Source: Streptococcus sp. Marseille-Q0941
GTDB taxonomy: Bacteria > Bacillota > Bacilli > Lactobacillales > Streptococcaceae
Direction: 5' to 3'
Length of the DNA: 64,000 nt
NCBI RefSeq assembly: GCF_943736975.1
Contig: NZ_CALSFO010000003.1
Coordinates: 124,001 to 188,000 of the forward strand
Part shown: positions 51,073-59,793 of the stretch, one piece after another
How positions within the stretch are numbered: position 1 is the first letter of the stretch
Layout: each line of letters starts with the position of its first letter
The notes under the pieces: generated by a model
What the model saw: the letters and a program-made list of their open reading frames with translations, nothing else
What the model was told of the DNA's origin: nothing
Databases searched by the model: none
Position numbers and translations under genes: made by a program

Positions 51073-51753
51073 ATGACGACACTAATTGAGATGATTCAAG
51101 TGACAAAAACTTATGGCGAAGGCAATATGAAAGTCGTAGCTCTCCATGAGACCAATTTTCAGCTGAATTCCGGTGAGTTTGTAGCTATCGTGGGGCCTTC
51201 TGGATCAGGTAAAACAACCTTTTTAACGACTCTAGGCCAACTTCAGGAAGCTTCAAGTGGAAAGATTCTAGTAAAGGGAAAAGAGACTGGGCATTTATCT
51301 GAAAAAGAAAAAACGGATTTGCGCTTCCGTGAATTTGGTTTTATCCTCCAGGCTTCAAATTTGATTCCATTTTTAACGGTTAAGGAGCAATTAGATTTAA
51401 TTGACCGTTTGGATAAAAAGAAATCTATAAAAAGTGATCGACAAGAGTTATTTACTTTGTTGGATTTGGAAAAAGTCCAAAATCACTATCCAAAAGCTCT
51501 CTCTGGCGGAGAACGCCAACGCGCTGCAATTGCTAGAGCCTTATACAATAATCCGAGTATCGTGCTTGCAGATGAGCCGACAGCTAGCTTAGATACGCAA
51601 CGTGCTTATCAAGTTACGGATATGTTGGCTTCAATTGCCCATGAGCAAGGCAGGGGAGTTGTCATGATTACACATGATACTCGCCTGCTAGATAAGGTTG
51701 ACCGTATTTATGTGATGGATGACGGACGACTTGTTGAAAAGACACAAGCATAA
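51073..51753 (+). CDS. ABC transporter ATP-binding protein, HrtA-like
   Basis: 226 residues from 51073 after AAGGAG; the frame runs on 25 codons upstream inside the permease gene and is not used. Walker A GPSGSGKTT (~41-49), Q-loop ILQASNLIPF, signature LSGGERQRAAIARAL, Walker B IVLADEPTASLD and switch His in THDTRLLDK. It is the partner of the preceding permease. A terminator follows directly. Confidence 0.93.
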   Translation: MTTLIEMIQVTKTYGEGNMKVVALHETNFQLNSGEFVAIVGPSGSGKTTFLTTLGQLQEASSGKILVKGKETGHLSEKEKTDLRFREFGFILQASNLIPFLTVKEQLDLIDRLDKKKSIKSDRQELFTLLDLEKVQNHYPKALSGGERQRAAIARALYNNPSIVLADEPTASLDTQRAYQVTDMLASIAHEQGRGVVMITHDTRLLDKVDRIYVMDDGRLVEKTQA

Positions 51754-51757
51754 ATCT

Positions 51758-51794
51758 AAAAAGTGAACTGTTATTGATACGGTTCACTTTTTTT
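51758..51794 (+). terminator. Terminator after the ABC operon
   Basis: AAAAAGTGAACTG..., 9-base loop, GGTTCACTTTTTTT. Confidence 0.88.
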
Positions 51795-51847
51795 AAAATT
51801 TGGACTAACAAGATCCACTTTTCTATATAGCTGATTTTTTGGAAATG

Positions 51848-51856
51848 TGGTATAAT
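51848..51856 (+). promoter_or_regulatory. Extended -10 promoter of the U32 peptidase gene, predicts a leaderless mRNA
   Basis: TGGTATAAT (51848-51856) ends seven bases before the ATG at 51864, so transcription should begin at or next to the start codon. No ribosome site exists. Confidence 0.7.
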
Positions 51857-51863
51857 TTTCTCT

Positions 51864-52793
51864 ATGGAAAAGATTATCATTACAGCAACTGCTGAAAGTA
51901 TTGAACAAGTTGAACAACTACTTGAAGCTGGTGTCGACCGCATTTATGTCGGTGAGAAAGATTTTGGACTTCGTTTGCCAACGACCTTTAGTCATGAAGA
52001 ATTGCGTGAAATCGCAAAAATCGTCCATGATGCAGGTAAGGAATTAATCGTTGCAGTTAACGCCCTCATGCACCAAGATATGATGGACCGTATCAAGCCC
52101 TTCCTAGACTTTTTGGAAGAAATCAAGACAGACTATATCACAGTTGGGGACGCAGGTGTCTTTTATGTCGTTAACCGTGATAAATATTCTTTCAAAACGA
52201 TTTACGATGCCTCAACCATGGTTACCAGCAGTCGTCAGATTAACTTCTGGGGACAAAAAGCAGGAGCGTCAGAAGCAGTTTTGGCGCGTGAAATCCCATC
52301 TGCAGAACTTTTCAAAATGCCTGAGATTCTTGAAATTCCTGCTGAGGTCTTGGTATACGGTGCTAGTGTCATCCACCATTCGAAGCGTCCACTCTTGCAA
52401 AACTACTACAATTTCACACAGATTGATGATGAAAAATCTCGTCAACGTGATTTGTTCTTGGCTGAGCCAAGTGACCCAGAGAGCCATTATTCTATTTTTG
52501 AAGACAATCATGGGACTCATATCTTTGCTAACAATGACCTTGATTTAATGACCAAGTTGACTGAACTAGTAGAACATGGATTTACCCACTGGAAACTGGA
52601 AGGTCTCTACACTCCAGGCCAGAACTTTGTAGAAATTGCAAAACTCTTTATCCAAGCGCGCAATTTGATTCAAGAGGGTAACTTTACACATGACCAGGCC
52701 TTCTTGCTTGATGAAGAAGTTCGCAAGCTCCATCCTAAAAATCGTTTCTTGGATACTGGATTTTACGACTATGACCCTGATATGGTTAAATAA
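51864..52793 (+). CDS. Peptidase U32-family protein, short form
   Basis: 309 residues. The N-terminal MEKIIITATAESIEQVEQLLEAGVDRIYVGEKDFGLRLPTTFSHEELREIAKIVHDAGKELIVAVNALMH is typical of the U32 TIM-barrel family (collagenase-like PrtC, and enzymes of tRNA or ubiquinone hydroxylation). The family metal/cluster cysteines (C-x6-C-x15-C) are not evident, so it may be a non-hydroxylase member. It begins at an ATG that coincides with the predicted transcription start. Confidence 0.88.
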   Translation: MEKIIITATAESIEQVEQLLEAGVDRIYVGEKDFGLRLPTTFSHEELREIAKIVHDAGKELIVAVNALMHQDMMDRIKPFLDFLEEIKTDYITVGDAGVFYVVNRDKYSFKTIYDASTMVTSSRQINFWGQKAGASEAVLAREIPSAELFKMPEILEIPAEVLVYGASVIHHSKRPLLQNYYNFTQIDDEKSRQRDLFLAEPSDPESHYSIFEDNHGTHIFANNDLDLMTKLTELVEHGFTHWKLEGLYTPGQNFVEIAKLFIQARNLIQEGNFTHDQAFLLDEEVRKLHPKNRFLDTGFYDYDPDMVK

Positions 52794-52800
52794 ACATCAC

Positions 52801-52829
52801 AAAACCCGACATAACATGTTCGGGTTTTT
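52801..52829 (+). terminator. Terminator after the U32 gene
   Basis: AAAACCCGACAT, AAC loop, ATGTTCGGGTTTTT. Confidence 0.88.
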
Positions 52830-52860
52830 CTAGTGCAAGGATGAATTTGAAGCGTATTCA

Positions 52861-52869
52861 TGATATAAT
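52861..52869 (+). promoter_or_regulatory. Extended -10 promoter of rpiA-deoB operon
   Basis: TGATATAAT at 52861-52869. Confidence 0.65.
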
Positions 52870-52897
52870 AGAAGTAGCTCTATTTGGAGGTGTATAA

Positions 52898-53581
52898 GTG
52901 GAAAATCTGAAAAAAATGGCAGGTGTCAAGGCTGCTGAGTTCGTCAAAGATAGTATGGTTGTCGGGCTTGGAACAGGCTCAACTGCCTACTATTTCGTAG
53001 AAGAAATAGGTCGTCGTATCAAGGAAGAAGGCCTACAGATTACAGCTGTAACGACTTCTAGTGTGACCAGCAAGCAGGCAGAAGGACTCAATATTCCTCT
53101 TAAGTCTATTGATCAAGTAGACTTTGTAGACCTGACAGTTGATGGTGCAGATGAAGTAGACAGTCAGTTTAACGGCATCAAAGGCGGTGGTGGGGCCCTT
53201 CTCATGGAAAAGGTTGTCGCAACTCCATCTAAAGAATATGTCTGGGTCGTTGATGAAAGTAAACTAGTAGAGAAACTGGGTGCTTTTAAATTACCTGTAG
53301 AGGTCGTTCAGTATGGTGCCGAACAAGTATTTCGTCGTTTCGAGCGAGCTGGCTATCAACCAAGCTTCCGCGAAAAGGATGGCCAACGTTTTGTGACAGA
53401 CATGCAGAACTTTATCATTGATCTAGCCTTGGAAGTCATTGAAGATCCGATTGCTCTTGGGCAAGACTTGGACCATGTCGTTGGTGTCGTAGAGCATGGC
53501 TTGTTTAACCAAATGGTAGATAAGGTCATCGTTGCTGGACAAAATGGCGTTCAGATTTTAACTTCAACAAAAGCAAAATAA
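52898..53581 (+). CDS. rpiA: Ribose-5-phosphate isomerase A
   Basis: 227 residues, starting at GTG (MENLKKMAG) after GGAGGTG. It interconverts ribose 5-phosphate and ribulose 5-phosphate. Phosphate-binding [16 protein letters not shown] (~27-42), catalytic DGADEVD (~84-90) and [11 protein letters not shown] (~97-107) are intact. First gene of a nucleoside-degradation operon with deoB, DUF1697 and punA, so it feeds the ribose 5-phosphate made there into the pentose phosphate pathway. Confidence 0.97.
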   Translation: MENLKKMAGVKAAEFVKDSMVVGLGTGSTAYYFVEEIGRRIKEEGLQITAVTTSSVTSKQAEGLNIPLKSIDQVDFVDLTVDGADEVDSQFNGIKGGGGALLMEKVVATPSKEYVWVVDESKLVEKLGAFKLPVEVVQYGAEQVFRRFERAGYQPSFREKDGQRFVTDMQNFIIDLALEVIEDPIALGQDLDHVVGVVEHGLFNQMVDKVIVAGQNGVQILTSTKAK

Positions 53582-53600
53582 TCAAAAAAGGAGACACACT

Positions 53601-54812
53601 ATGCCAAAATTTAATCGTATTCACTTGGTGGTGCTAGATTCTGTAGGGATCGGTGCAGCACCAGATGCTAATAACTTTGTCAATGCTGGGGTTCCTGATG
53701 GTTCCTCAGACACTCTTGGACACATTTCAAAATCAGTAGGTCTGAATGTCCCAAATATGGCAAAACTTGGTCTTGGAAATATTCCTCGCGAAACACCATT
53801 GAAAACAGTTCCAGCTGAGAGCAATCCAACTGGTTACGCAACTAAGTTAGAAGAAGTCTCTCTAGGTAAAGATACCATGACTGGCCACTGGGAAATCATG
53901 GGACTTAATATCACAGAACCGTTTGATACTTTCTGGAATGGATTCCCAGAGGAAATCTTGACGAAAATCGAAGAATTTTCAGGACGCAAGGTCATTCGTG
54001 AAGCCAACAAACCGTACTCAGGAACAGCTGTTATTGATGACTTTGGACCACGCCAAATGGAAACTGGCGAGTTGATTATCTATACTTCAGCTGACCCTGT
54101 CTTGCAAATCGCTGCCCACGAAGACATCATTCCTCTGGATGAACTATACCGTATCTGTGAGTATGCTCGTTCGATTACTCTTGAGCGCCCAGCACTTCTA
54201 GGTCGTATCATTGCCCGTCCTTATGTAGGTGAGCCTGGAAACTTCACTCGTACAGCTAACCGTCGTGACTTGGCTGTATCTCCATTTGCCCCAACCGTCC
54301 TCGATAAACTCAACGAAGCAGGTATTGATACTTATGCTGTTGGTAAAATCAACGACATCTTTAACGGTTCTGGTATCAACCATGACATGGGCCACAACAA
54401 GTCAAATAGTCATGGAATTGATACACTGTTGAAGACTATGGGACTTGCTGAGTTTGAAAAAGGATTCTCATTTACAAACTTGGTAGACTTTGATGCCCTT
54501 TATGGTCACCGCCGCAATGCTCATGGGTACCGTGATTGTTTGCATGAGTTTGATGAACGCTTGCCTGAAATTATCGCAGCCATGCGAGAGGATGACCTTC
54601 TCTTGATTACTGCGGACCATGGAAATGATCCAACCTATGCTGGTACTGACCATACTCGTGAATATATTCCACTTTTAGCATACAGTCCATCCTTTAAAGG
54701 CAATGGATTACTTCCAGTTGGACACTTCGCTGACATCTCAGCAACAATTGCGGATAACTTTGGCGTTGAAACTGCCATGATTGGGGAAAGCTTCTTAGAT
54801 AAATTGGTTTAA
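53601..54812 (+). CDS. deoB: Phosphopentomutase
   Basis: 403 residues, the usual size. It converts (deoxy)ribose 1-phosphate to the 5-phosphate. Alkaline-phosphatase superfamily metal sites: [15 protein letters not shown] at the start, the phosphorylated Thr region [13 protein letters not shown] (~90-102), and [18 protein letters not shown] (~338-355). Ribosome site AAAGGAG. It lies between rpiA and punA. Confidence 0.97.
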   Translation: MPKFNRIHLVVLDSVGIGAAPDANNFVNAGVPDGSSDTLGHISKSVGLNVPNMAKLGLGNIPRETPLKTVPAESNPTGYATKLEEVSLGKDTMTGHWEIMGLNITEPFDTFWNGFPEEILTKIEEFSGRKVIREANKPYSGTAVIDDFGPRQMETGELIIYTSADPVLQIAAHEDIIPLDELYRICEYARSITLERPALLGRIIARPYVGEPGNFTRTANRRDLAVSPFAPTVLDKLNEAGIDTYAVGKINDIFNGSGINHDMGHNKSNSHGIDTLLKTMGLAEFEKGFSFTNLVDFDALYGHRRNAHGYRDCLHEFDERLPEIIAAMREDDLLLITADHGNDPTYAGTDHTREYIPLLAYSPSFKGNGLLPVGHFADISATIADNFGVETAMIGESFLDKLV

Positions 54813-54813
54813 G

Positions 54814-55374
54814 ATGATTCGATATGCTTTACTTGTTCGGGGCATTAATGTAGGTGGGAAAAATAAAGTTGTCATGGTGCAACTTCGTCAAGAACTGACA
54901 GAGTTGGGACTGGAAAAGGTTGAAACCTACATCAACAGTGGCAACATTTTCTTTACTTCGACAGCTCCCAAAGCCCAATTGGTTGAAAAGTTAGAGACTT
55001 TCTTTGAAGTCCATTATCCATTTATTCAGAGCTTTTCCTTGTTGAGTCTTGAGGACTTTGAAGCGGAACTTGAAAATCTGCCTGAATGGTGGACCAAAGA
55101 TTTGGCACGAAAGGATGTGCTCTTCTACACGGAGAGCTTGGATGTGGATCAAGTCATCGAGAAAGTGAACGGTTTGGAACTGGAAGATGAAGTGGTTCAT
55201 TTTGGAAGACTTGGGATTTTCTGGGGAAAATTTTCTGAGGAATCCTACTATGCAACTGCCTATCACAAGTACTTGCTCAAGATGCCTTTTTATCGCAACA
55301 TCACCATTCGCAATGCTAAAACTTTTGACAAAATTGGTCAAATGCTTAAAAAAATAAAAGGAGACACACAATGA
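54814..55374 (+). CDS. DUF1697 family protein
   Basis: 186 residues. The N-terminal MIRYALLVRGINVGGKNKVVMVQLRQELTELGLEKVETYINSGNIFFTS is the DUF1697 signature. It starts two bases after deoB and overlaps punA by four (ATGA), so it sits inside the nucleoside operon, yet no enzymatic role is known for the family. Its conserved position suggests a link to nucleoside or sugar-phosphate metabolism. Confidence 0.92.
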   Translation: MIRYALLVRGINVGGKNKVVMVQLRQELTELGLEKVETYINSGNIFFTSTAPKAQLVEKLETFFEVHYPFIQSFSLLSLEDFEAELENLPEWWTKDLARKDVLFYTESLDVDQVIEKVNGLELEDEVVHFGRLGIFWGKFSEESYYATAYHKYLLKMPFYRNITIRNAKTFDKIGQMLKKIKGDTQ

Positions 55375-56180
55375 CATTTTTAGACAAAATCAATGAAACA
55401 GCTGCTTTCCTGAAAGATAAAGGAATCCAAGCGCCTGAGTTTGGTCTAATCCTTGGATCAGGACTAGGAGAATTGGCAGAAGAAATCGAAAATCCAGTTG
55501 TAGTTGACTATGCAGACATTCCAAACTGGGGGCGTTCAACAGTAGTTGGTCATGCTGGTAAATTGGTATATGGAGAACTTGCAGGCCGCAAGGTCTTGGC
55601 TCTTCAAGGTCGTTTCCATTTCTACGAAGGAAATCCTCTTGAAGTCGTGACTTTCCCAGTACGTGTGATGAAAGTTCTCGGATGTGAAGGTGTCATTGTA
55701 ACCAATGCAGCTGGCGGTATTGGATTTGGTCCTGGTACTTTGATGGCTATCTCAGACCATATCAACATGACAGGCCAAAATCCATTGATGGGTGAAAACT
55801 TGGATGATTTTGGTCCTCGTTTCCCAGATATGTCTAAGGCCTACACACCAGAATACCGTGCTACTGCCCATGAAGTGGCTAAGAAACTCGGGATTAAGCT
55901 TGATGAAGGTGTCTATATCGGTGTAACTGGTCCAACTTATGAAACACCTGCAGAAATTCGTGCCTATAAGACACTGGGAGCAGATGCTGTTGGTATGTCT
56001 ACGGTTCCTGAAGTTATCGTGGCAGCTCACTCTGGCTTGAAGGTTCTTGGAATTTCATGTATTACTAACCATGCTGCTGGTTTCCAAGAAGAACTCAACC
56101 ACGAGGAAGTTGTAGAAGTGACCGAACGTGTTAAAGGTGACTTCAAAGGCTTGCTGAAAGCGATTCTTGCTGAATTGTAA
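55371..56180 (+). CDS. punA: Purine-nucleoside phosphorylase, trimeric (family 2)
   Basis: 269 residues. It splits inosine and guanosine with phosphate to base and ribose 1-phosphate. Motifs: GLILGSGLGELAEEIE (phosphate site), VVGHAGKLVYGELAGRKVLALQGRFHFYEGNP, VTNAAGGIGFGPGTLMAISDHIN and the base-binding ADAVGMSTVPEVIVAAHSGLKVLGISCITNHAAG. Ribosome site AAAGGAG is inside the preceding gene. Its product is the substrate for DeoB. Confidence 0.96.
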   Translation: MTFLDKINETAAFLKDKGIQAPEFGLILGSGLGELAEEIENPVVVDYADIPNWGRSTVVGHAGKLVYGELAGRKVLALQGRFHFYEGNPLEVVTFPVRVMKVLGCEGVIVTNAAGGIGFGPGTLMAISDHINMTGQNPLMGENLDDFGPRFPDMSKAYTPEYRATAHEVAKKLGIKLDEGVYIGVTGPTYETPAEIRAYKTLGADAVGMSTVPEVIVAAHSGLKVLGISCITNHAAGFQEELNHEEVVEVTERVKGDFKGLLKAILAEL

Positions 56181-56182
56181 TC

Positions 56183-57463
56183 ATGTTACAAGAGTTGAGG
56201 AGTAGTCTTCAGAAAATCCCCTATAACCTCAAATTAGTTCTAGCGGTCATAATGCTAGGGCTAGTTTCAGGTATATTCGGAATTTTGCTTCATTATCTTT
56301 TAGAACTGGTTGAAGGGATTGCTTTTGGTCAGACAGAGCATACCACTGGATTCTTGACAGATGGTGTTGCCTCAATACGGATAGGCTTCAATTTAATCAT
56401 CGTGGGTGTCAGTTCTGCCTTGGTCTGGTATTTCTTGCAAAGAAAAGCAAAGATTTATTCCATCAAAGCTCAGATGAAGGATGAGACTTCACAATACAAA
56501 CTTCATTTTTTAAGACAGCTATTTCATTCAATTTGGCAGATTATTGCAGTTGGAGGGGGAGCACCTATTGGCAAAGAAGCTGCACCGCGGGAGATTGGAG
56601 CTTTATTTGCAAGACCTATTGCCAATATTTTTTCTCTCTCCGTAAAGGACCAAATCTTTCTCATTACCTGTGGAGCTGGTGCGGGTTTAGCGGCTGTCTA
56701 TCAGGTTCCGTTAACGAGTGTGTTTTTCGTTTTTGAAACCTTGGGAATTGCTTTATCTGTCAAACGTTTTTTCTTGGTCGGTCTGACTACATATGTGTCA
56801 GCCATTACAGCAGGCTTTGTTGTTTCAGATCATGCTCTCTACCAGATTCCAGCCATGACTTGGCCACTAGGTGATATGTGGCTTGTTCCCCTATTAGTTC
56901 TTTTCCTGACTCCACTCGCTTGGCTTTTTAGTCGCTTCAACAAACAAGTTTCTTCAAAGAGAATAAAGGACAAGCGGATACTCTATACTCTGCCGGTAAC
57001 ATTCCTTTTCCTTGTTGGATTGGCTAGCCATTTGCCTCATCTACTTGGTAATGGGCGTATGATGGCTCAGGAGATTTTAAACGGCAGTAATGCCAAGACG
57101 GTAATCCTCTTGTTTGTCTTGAAAGCCTTGGTCGTTTTAGTTACCCTTTGGGCAGGTGCCTATGGCGGTACCTTGACCCCATCTTTTGCCTTGGGGATGG
57201 CAGGAGCTGCACTCTTGACCATGATTTTAGGTAGTGGCAACCAGCCAGCAGTTTTGCTATTAGGTTCGGTTTGCTTTTTAGCTGTGACCTTGAAGGCACC
57301 CCTGTCTGCAACTGGATTGGTAATGGGGTTCACTGGTCAGTCATTTGAGGCCCTACCTTTTCTTTTGGTGACTGCTTACTTGACATTTGGTTTTGCTAAA
57401 ATGCTGGACCGAACCCCTTGGGAGAAATACTTACGACCTAAGACAAGGATAAAAGAAAATTAA
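56183..57463 (+). CDS. ClC-family chloride channel / Cl-/H+ antiporter
   Basis: 426 residues with ten or more membrane helices. The selectivity-filter motif is GGGAPIGKEAAPREIGALF (~124-142), where the Glu of GKEAAPRE matches the gating glutamate of ClC proteins; TCGAGAGLAAVYQVPLTSVFFVFET and GAYGGTLTPSFALGMAGAAL follow. It begins two bases after punA with no ribosome site of its own and is presumably coupled. A role in acid or fluoride handling is possible but not shown. Confidence 0.93.
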   Translation: MLQELRSSLQKIPYNLKLVLAVIMLGLVSGIFGILLHYLLELVEGIAFGQTEHTTGFLTDGVASIRIGFNLIIVGVSSALVWYFLQRKAKIYSIKAQMKDETSQYKLHFLRQLFHSIWQIIAVGGGAPIGKEAAPREIGALFARPIANIFSLSVKDQIFLITCGAGAGLAAVYQVPLTSVFFVFETLGIALSVKRFFLVGLTTYVSAITAGFVVSDHALYQIPAMTWPLGDMWLVPLLVLFLTPLAWLFSRFNKQVSSKRIKDKRILYTLPVTFLFLVGLASHLPHLLGNGRMMAQEILNGSNAKTVILLFVLKALVVLVTLWAGAYGGTLTPSFALGMAGAALLTMILGSGNQPAVLLLGSVCFLAVTLKAPLSATGLVMGFTGQSFEALPFLLVTAYLTFGFAKMLDRTPWEKYLRPKTRIKEN

Positions 57464-57536
57464 TAAGAATACTCTAGTTTTTCTAATCCAAAATATATTT
57501 TTGTTTTATAATCAATATCATTTAATAAAGAAAAGT

Positions 57537-57760
57537 AGAGCGTGTGTTCTAATTTGAACACGAGCGGAAAACTTTTTTAAACAAAAAAAGAAAGGATGGG
57601 TTAACCGTATTCGCTGAACTGAATACGGACGGCTCTCCTCTAAATCAAAATTAAGAAAGAAAGGTAGAGCATGTGTTCAGATTTGAACACGAGCGGAAAG
57701 CTTTTCTAAATAAAAAAATGAAAGGAAGGGCAGTTCGGGTTTGAATTGAACCCGGGCTAG
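57537..57760 (+). ncRNA. Two tandem ~129-nt units with four strong hairpins upstream of deoD
   Basis: Unit 1: GTGTTC-TAATTT-GAACAC (57544-57561), a conserved linker GAGCGGAAAACTTTT...GAAAGGATGGG, then CCGTATTC-8 nt-GAATACGG (57605-57628), with AGAGC/GCTCT able to close the unit (57537-57541 with 57632-57636). Unit 2: GTGTTC-AGATTT-GAACAC (57673-57690), the same linker with few changes, then AGTTCGGGTT-7 nt-AACCCGGGCT (57732-57758). The second hairpins differ in sequence but keep pairing, which points to a structured RNA or a protein-binding DNA. TATAAT at 57507-57512 may start it. No coding frame fits. Class not recognised. Confidence 0.6.
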
Positions 57761-57778
57761 AGGCCGTGTAAAAAAGAT

Positions 57779-57823
57779 AAATCCTCCTAGATGCAGGGCA
57801 TCTTTGTCGGATTTCCTATTTTT
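57779..57823 (+). terminator. Hairpin with T-tract behind the tandem units
   Basis: AAATCC...GGATTT outer arms (57779-57784, 57809-57814) with an inner GATGC/GCATC stem, then CCTATTTTT. A terminator or attenuator before deoD. Confidence 0.6.
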
Positions 57824-57858
57824 ACTTTGCCTCTTTAACGCCCTTGGTATCTTAAATT

Positions 57859-58569
57859 ATGTCTATCCATATTGCTGCTAAGCAGGGTGAAATTGCTGAT
57901 AAAATTCTTCTTCCTGGGGATCCTCTTCGTGCGAAATTTATTGCTGAGAATTTCCTTGAAGATGCTGTTTGCTTCAACGAAGTCCGTAATATGTTTGGTT
58001 ACACAGGTACCTACAAGGGGCATCGTGTATCTGTTATGGGAACTGGTATGGGGATGCCATCTATCTCCATCTATGCCCGTGAGTTGATTGTCGACTACGG
58101 AGTGAAGAAATTGATTCGTGTCGGAACTGCTGGTTCTTTAAATGAGGATGTACATGTCCGTGAATTGGTATTGGCACAAGCTGCTGCCACCAATTCAAAC
58201 ATCATCCGCAATGACTGGCCTCAATACGATTTTCCACAAATCGCTAGCTTTGACTTGCTAGATAAGGCTTATCATATTGCCAAAGAGCTTGGCATGACAA
58301 CGCATGTAGGGAATGTATTGTCATCAGATGTCTTTTACTCAAACTACTTTGAAAAGAATATTGAACTCGGTAAGTGGGGCGTGAAAGCTGTCGAAATGGA
58401 AGCAGCAGCTCTTTACTATCTAGCTGCCCAACACCATGTTGATGCTCTAGCTATTATGACCATCTCGGATAGTTTGGTCAATCCAGATGAGGACACCACA
58501 GCAGAAGAACGTCAAAATACCTTCACTGATATGATGAAGGTTGGTTTGGAAACATTGATTGCTGAATAA
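57859..58569 (+). CDS. deoD: Purine-nucleoside phosphorylase DeoD (hexameric type)
   Basis: 236 residues. [54 protein letters not shown] and [12 protein letters not shown] with ISDSLV (~203-209) identify the low-molecular-mass family. It cleaves adenosine and deoxyadenosine as well as 6-oxopurine nucleosides, complementing PunA. No ribosome site precedes the ATG; TGGTATCTT lies seven bases upstream and could be a weak extended -10, giving a leaderless mRNA. The start is otherwise fixed by family alignment. Confidence 0.96.
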   Translation: MSIHIAAKQGEIADKILLPGDPLRAKFIAENFLEDAVCFNEVRNMFGYTGTYKGHRVSVMGTGMGMPSISIYARELIVDYGVKKLIRVGTAGSLNEDVHVRELVLAQAAATNSNIIRNDWPQYDFPQIASFDLLDKAYHIAKELGMTTHVGNVLSSDVFYSNYFEKNIELGKWGVKAVEMEAAALYYLAAQHHVDALAIMTISDSLVNPDEDTTAEERQNTFTDMMKVGLETLIAE

Positions 58570-58582
58570 AAGGGAACACAAA

Positions 58583-58755
58583 AGAGGCTGGGACAAAAGT
58601 CCTAGCCTCTTTGGATTGTCGAGCAAGACGCAGTGGTTGAGTGGGGTCTACTAGGCTGATTTCATCAGCTTTTACAGCCCTACTCAACTGTGCGAAGGTG
58701 GGACGACGAAATCGAATTCTAACGAATTACCGATTTCTGTCCCACTCTCTTTTTT
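58583..58755 (+). repeat. ~173-bp hairpin-rich intergenic repeat, copy 4
   Basis: Begins AAGAGGCTGGGAC 14 bases after the deoD stop and ends TGTCCCACTCTC. A short stretch present after the first hairpin in copies 1 and 3 is missing here. Confidence 0.93.
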
Positions 58756-58810
58756 AGTCATTCACCCCATACTGACCTTAATGAAATGTTACTCTATCGT
58801 CTATTTTTAT

Positions 58811-58922
58811 CCTCTTTGAAAATTTCTTCAAACCACTTCAGCTTCCATCTGTAACCTCAAAATAGTATTTTGAGCAACCTGCGGCTAGCTTCCTAGTTTG
58901 TTCTTTGATTTTCATTGAGTAT
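58811..58922 (-). repeat. BOX-like repeat, shortened
   Basis: Read on the minus strand: TACTCAATGAAAATCAAAGA..., AAACTAGGAAGCTAGCCGCA..., a TCAAAATA/TATTTTGA palindrome, then GGTTTGAAG...TTTTC. These are the ends of the pneumococcal/mitis BOX element; the middle part with the GGCAAGGCGACGCTGACG core is missing. It covers the last codons of the kinase gene. Confidence 0.75.
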
Positions 58923-59427
58923 TAAGAGATTGAAAGAAACAATCAATCTCTGCTTGAGAATGGAGAATGCGCATCTTTTCTGGGTAAGTATTGTTTAAGT
59001 ATTGATATCTATCCTTTGCATTTTTCGTTCGTCCATCCCAAAGAATCCAGCGGATAAACTCCCAGTCAAAACGTTCAGGACAACCGTCTGCCATACTTTC
59101 TCTAACTTTTCCTCTGTATCTTAGATAGCGTTTAAAGGCTCTTGCTAAACAATTCCATGCTGAGAAGTTTAAAAAGATAATCTGATCAGCTTGCTCCATT
59201 CTTTCCTCGTAGCAACACCAGCTATAGTTGCCGTCGATAACCCAATCCTCATGTTTAGAAAGGAAAGTCTTCATCTCCTTTAACATCCAATCGTGGTCGC
59301 TATCTTGCCACCCAGGCTGAAATTGCAATCGGTCTATATGGAGTTTAGGAATGGAGTAGTAGCTGGAAAGTTTTTCTGCCAGAGTAGATTTACCTGAGCC
59401 TGAATATCCTATAATAGCAATTTTCAT
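58912..59427 (-). CDS. P-loop kinase of the FlaR/adenylate-kinase-like family
   Basis: 171 residues. Walker A GYSGSGKST (~7-15), then LHIDRLQFQPGW, DWVIDGNYSW and a lid-like basic region RAFKRYLRYRGKVRE. Family members are often annotated DNA topology modulation protein, without direct evidence of that role; a nucleotide or small-molecule kinase is more likely. Ribosome site GGAGG. The C-terminal residues SLNTQ are encoded in the edge of a BOX-like element. Confidence 0.87.
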   Translation of the reverse strand: MKIAIIGYSGSGKSTLAEKLSSYYSIPKLHIDRLQFQPGWQDSDHDWMLKEMKTFLSKHEDWVIDGNYSWCCYEERMEQADQIIFLNFSAWNCLARAFKRYLRYRGKVRESMADGCPERFDWEFIRWILWDGRTKNAKDRYQYLNNTYPEKMRILHSQAEIDCFFQSLNTQ

Positions 59428-59452
59428 GATAACCTCCAGAAAAATGTGTACA

Positions 59453-59475
59453 AAAAAAGCTCCGAAGAGCTCATT
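59453..59475 (-). terminator. Terminator of rpsT
   Basis: On the minus strand AGCTC, TTCG tetraloop, GAGCT, then TTTTTTT. Confidence 0.9.
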
Positions 59476-59492
59476 TTGTATCCAGTTAAAGA

Positions 59493-59726
59493 TTAACCAA
59501 GTTTAGATGCAAGACGTGCTTTATCACGGTTAGCTTTATTCTTGTGGATCAAACCTTTAGTTTCTGCTTTATCGATGGCTGAGCTAGCAGCACGGTAAAG
59601 TTCTTCAGATGGGTTTGCTTCAAAAGCTTTGATAGCAGTACGCATAGCTGATTTTTGAGCTGAGTTCTTTTCGTTTTGTTTAACGTTCAATTCAGCGCGT
59701 TTGATAGCTGATTTAATGTTTGCCAA
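59493..59726 (-). CDS. rpsT: 30S ribosomal protein S20, TTG start
   Basis: 77 residues: (M)[35 protein letters not shown]... is S20. The start codon is TTG at 59726-59724, seven bases after GGAGGT. The ATG 15 bases further up overlaps the ribosome site itself and would add EVRTL, which the family lacks. E. coli rpsT also starts at a rare UUG, tied to autoregulation; the same may hold here. Confidence 0.95.
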   Translation of the reverse strand: MANIKSAIKRAELNVKQNEKNSAQKSAMRTAIKAFEANPSEELYRAASSAIDKAETKGLIHKNKANRDKARLASKLG

Positions 59727-59757
59727 TGTTCTTACCTCCATATTTACTAACTATACC

Positions 59758-59786
59758 ATTATATCTGAAAACTATTATTTTGACAA
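59758..59786 (-). promoter_or_regulatory. rpsT promoter
   Basis: Minus strand TTGTCA (59786-59781), 17 bases, TATAAT (59763-59758). Confidence 0.85.
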
Positions 59787-59793
59787 GGGGAAA

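Noticed and set aside
57537..57760. Type III toxin-antitoxin RNA repeats or a CRISPR-like array
   Set aside because: Only two long units, no adjacent toxin or cas gene; left as an unclassified structured element.
57480..57858. Known purine or preQ1 riboswitch
   Set aside because: The conserved core sequences of those classes are not visible in the units.
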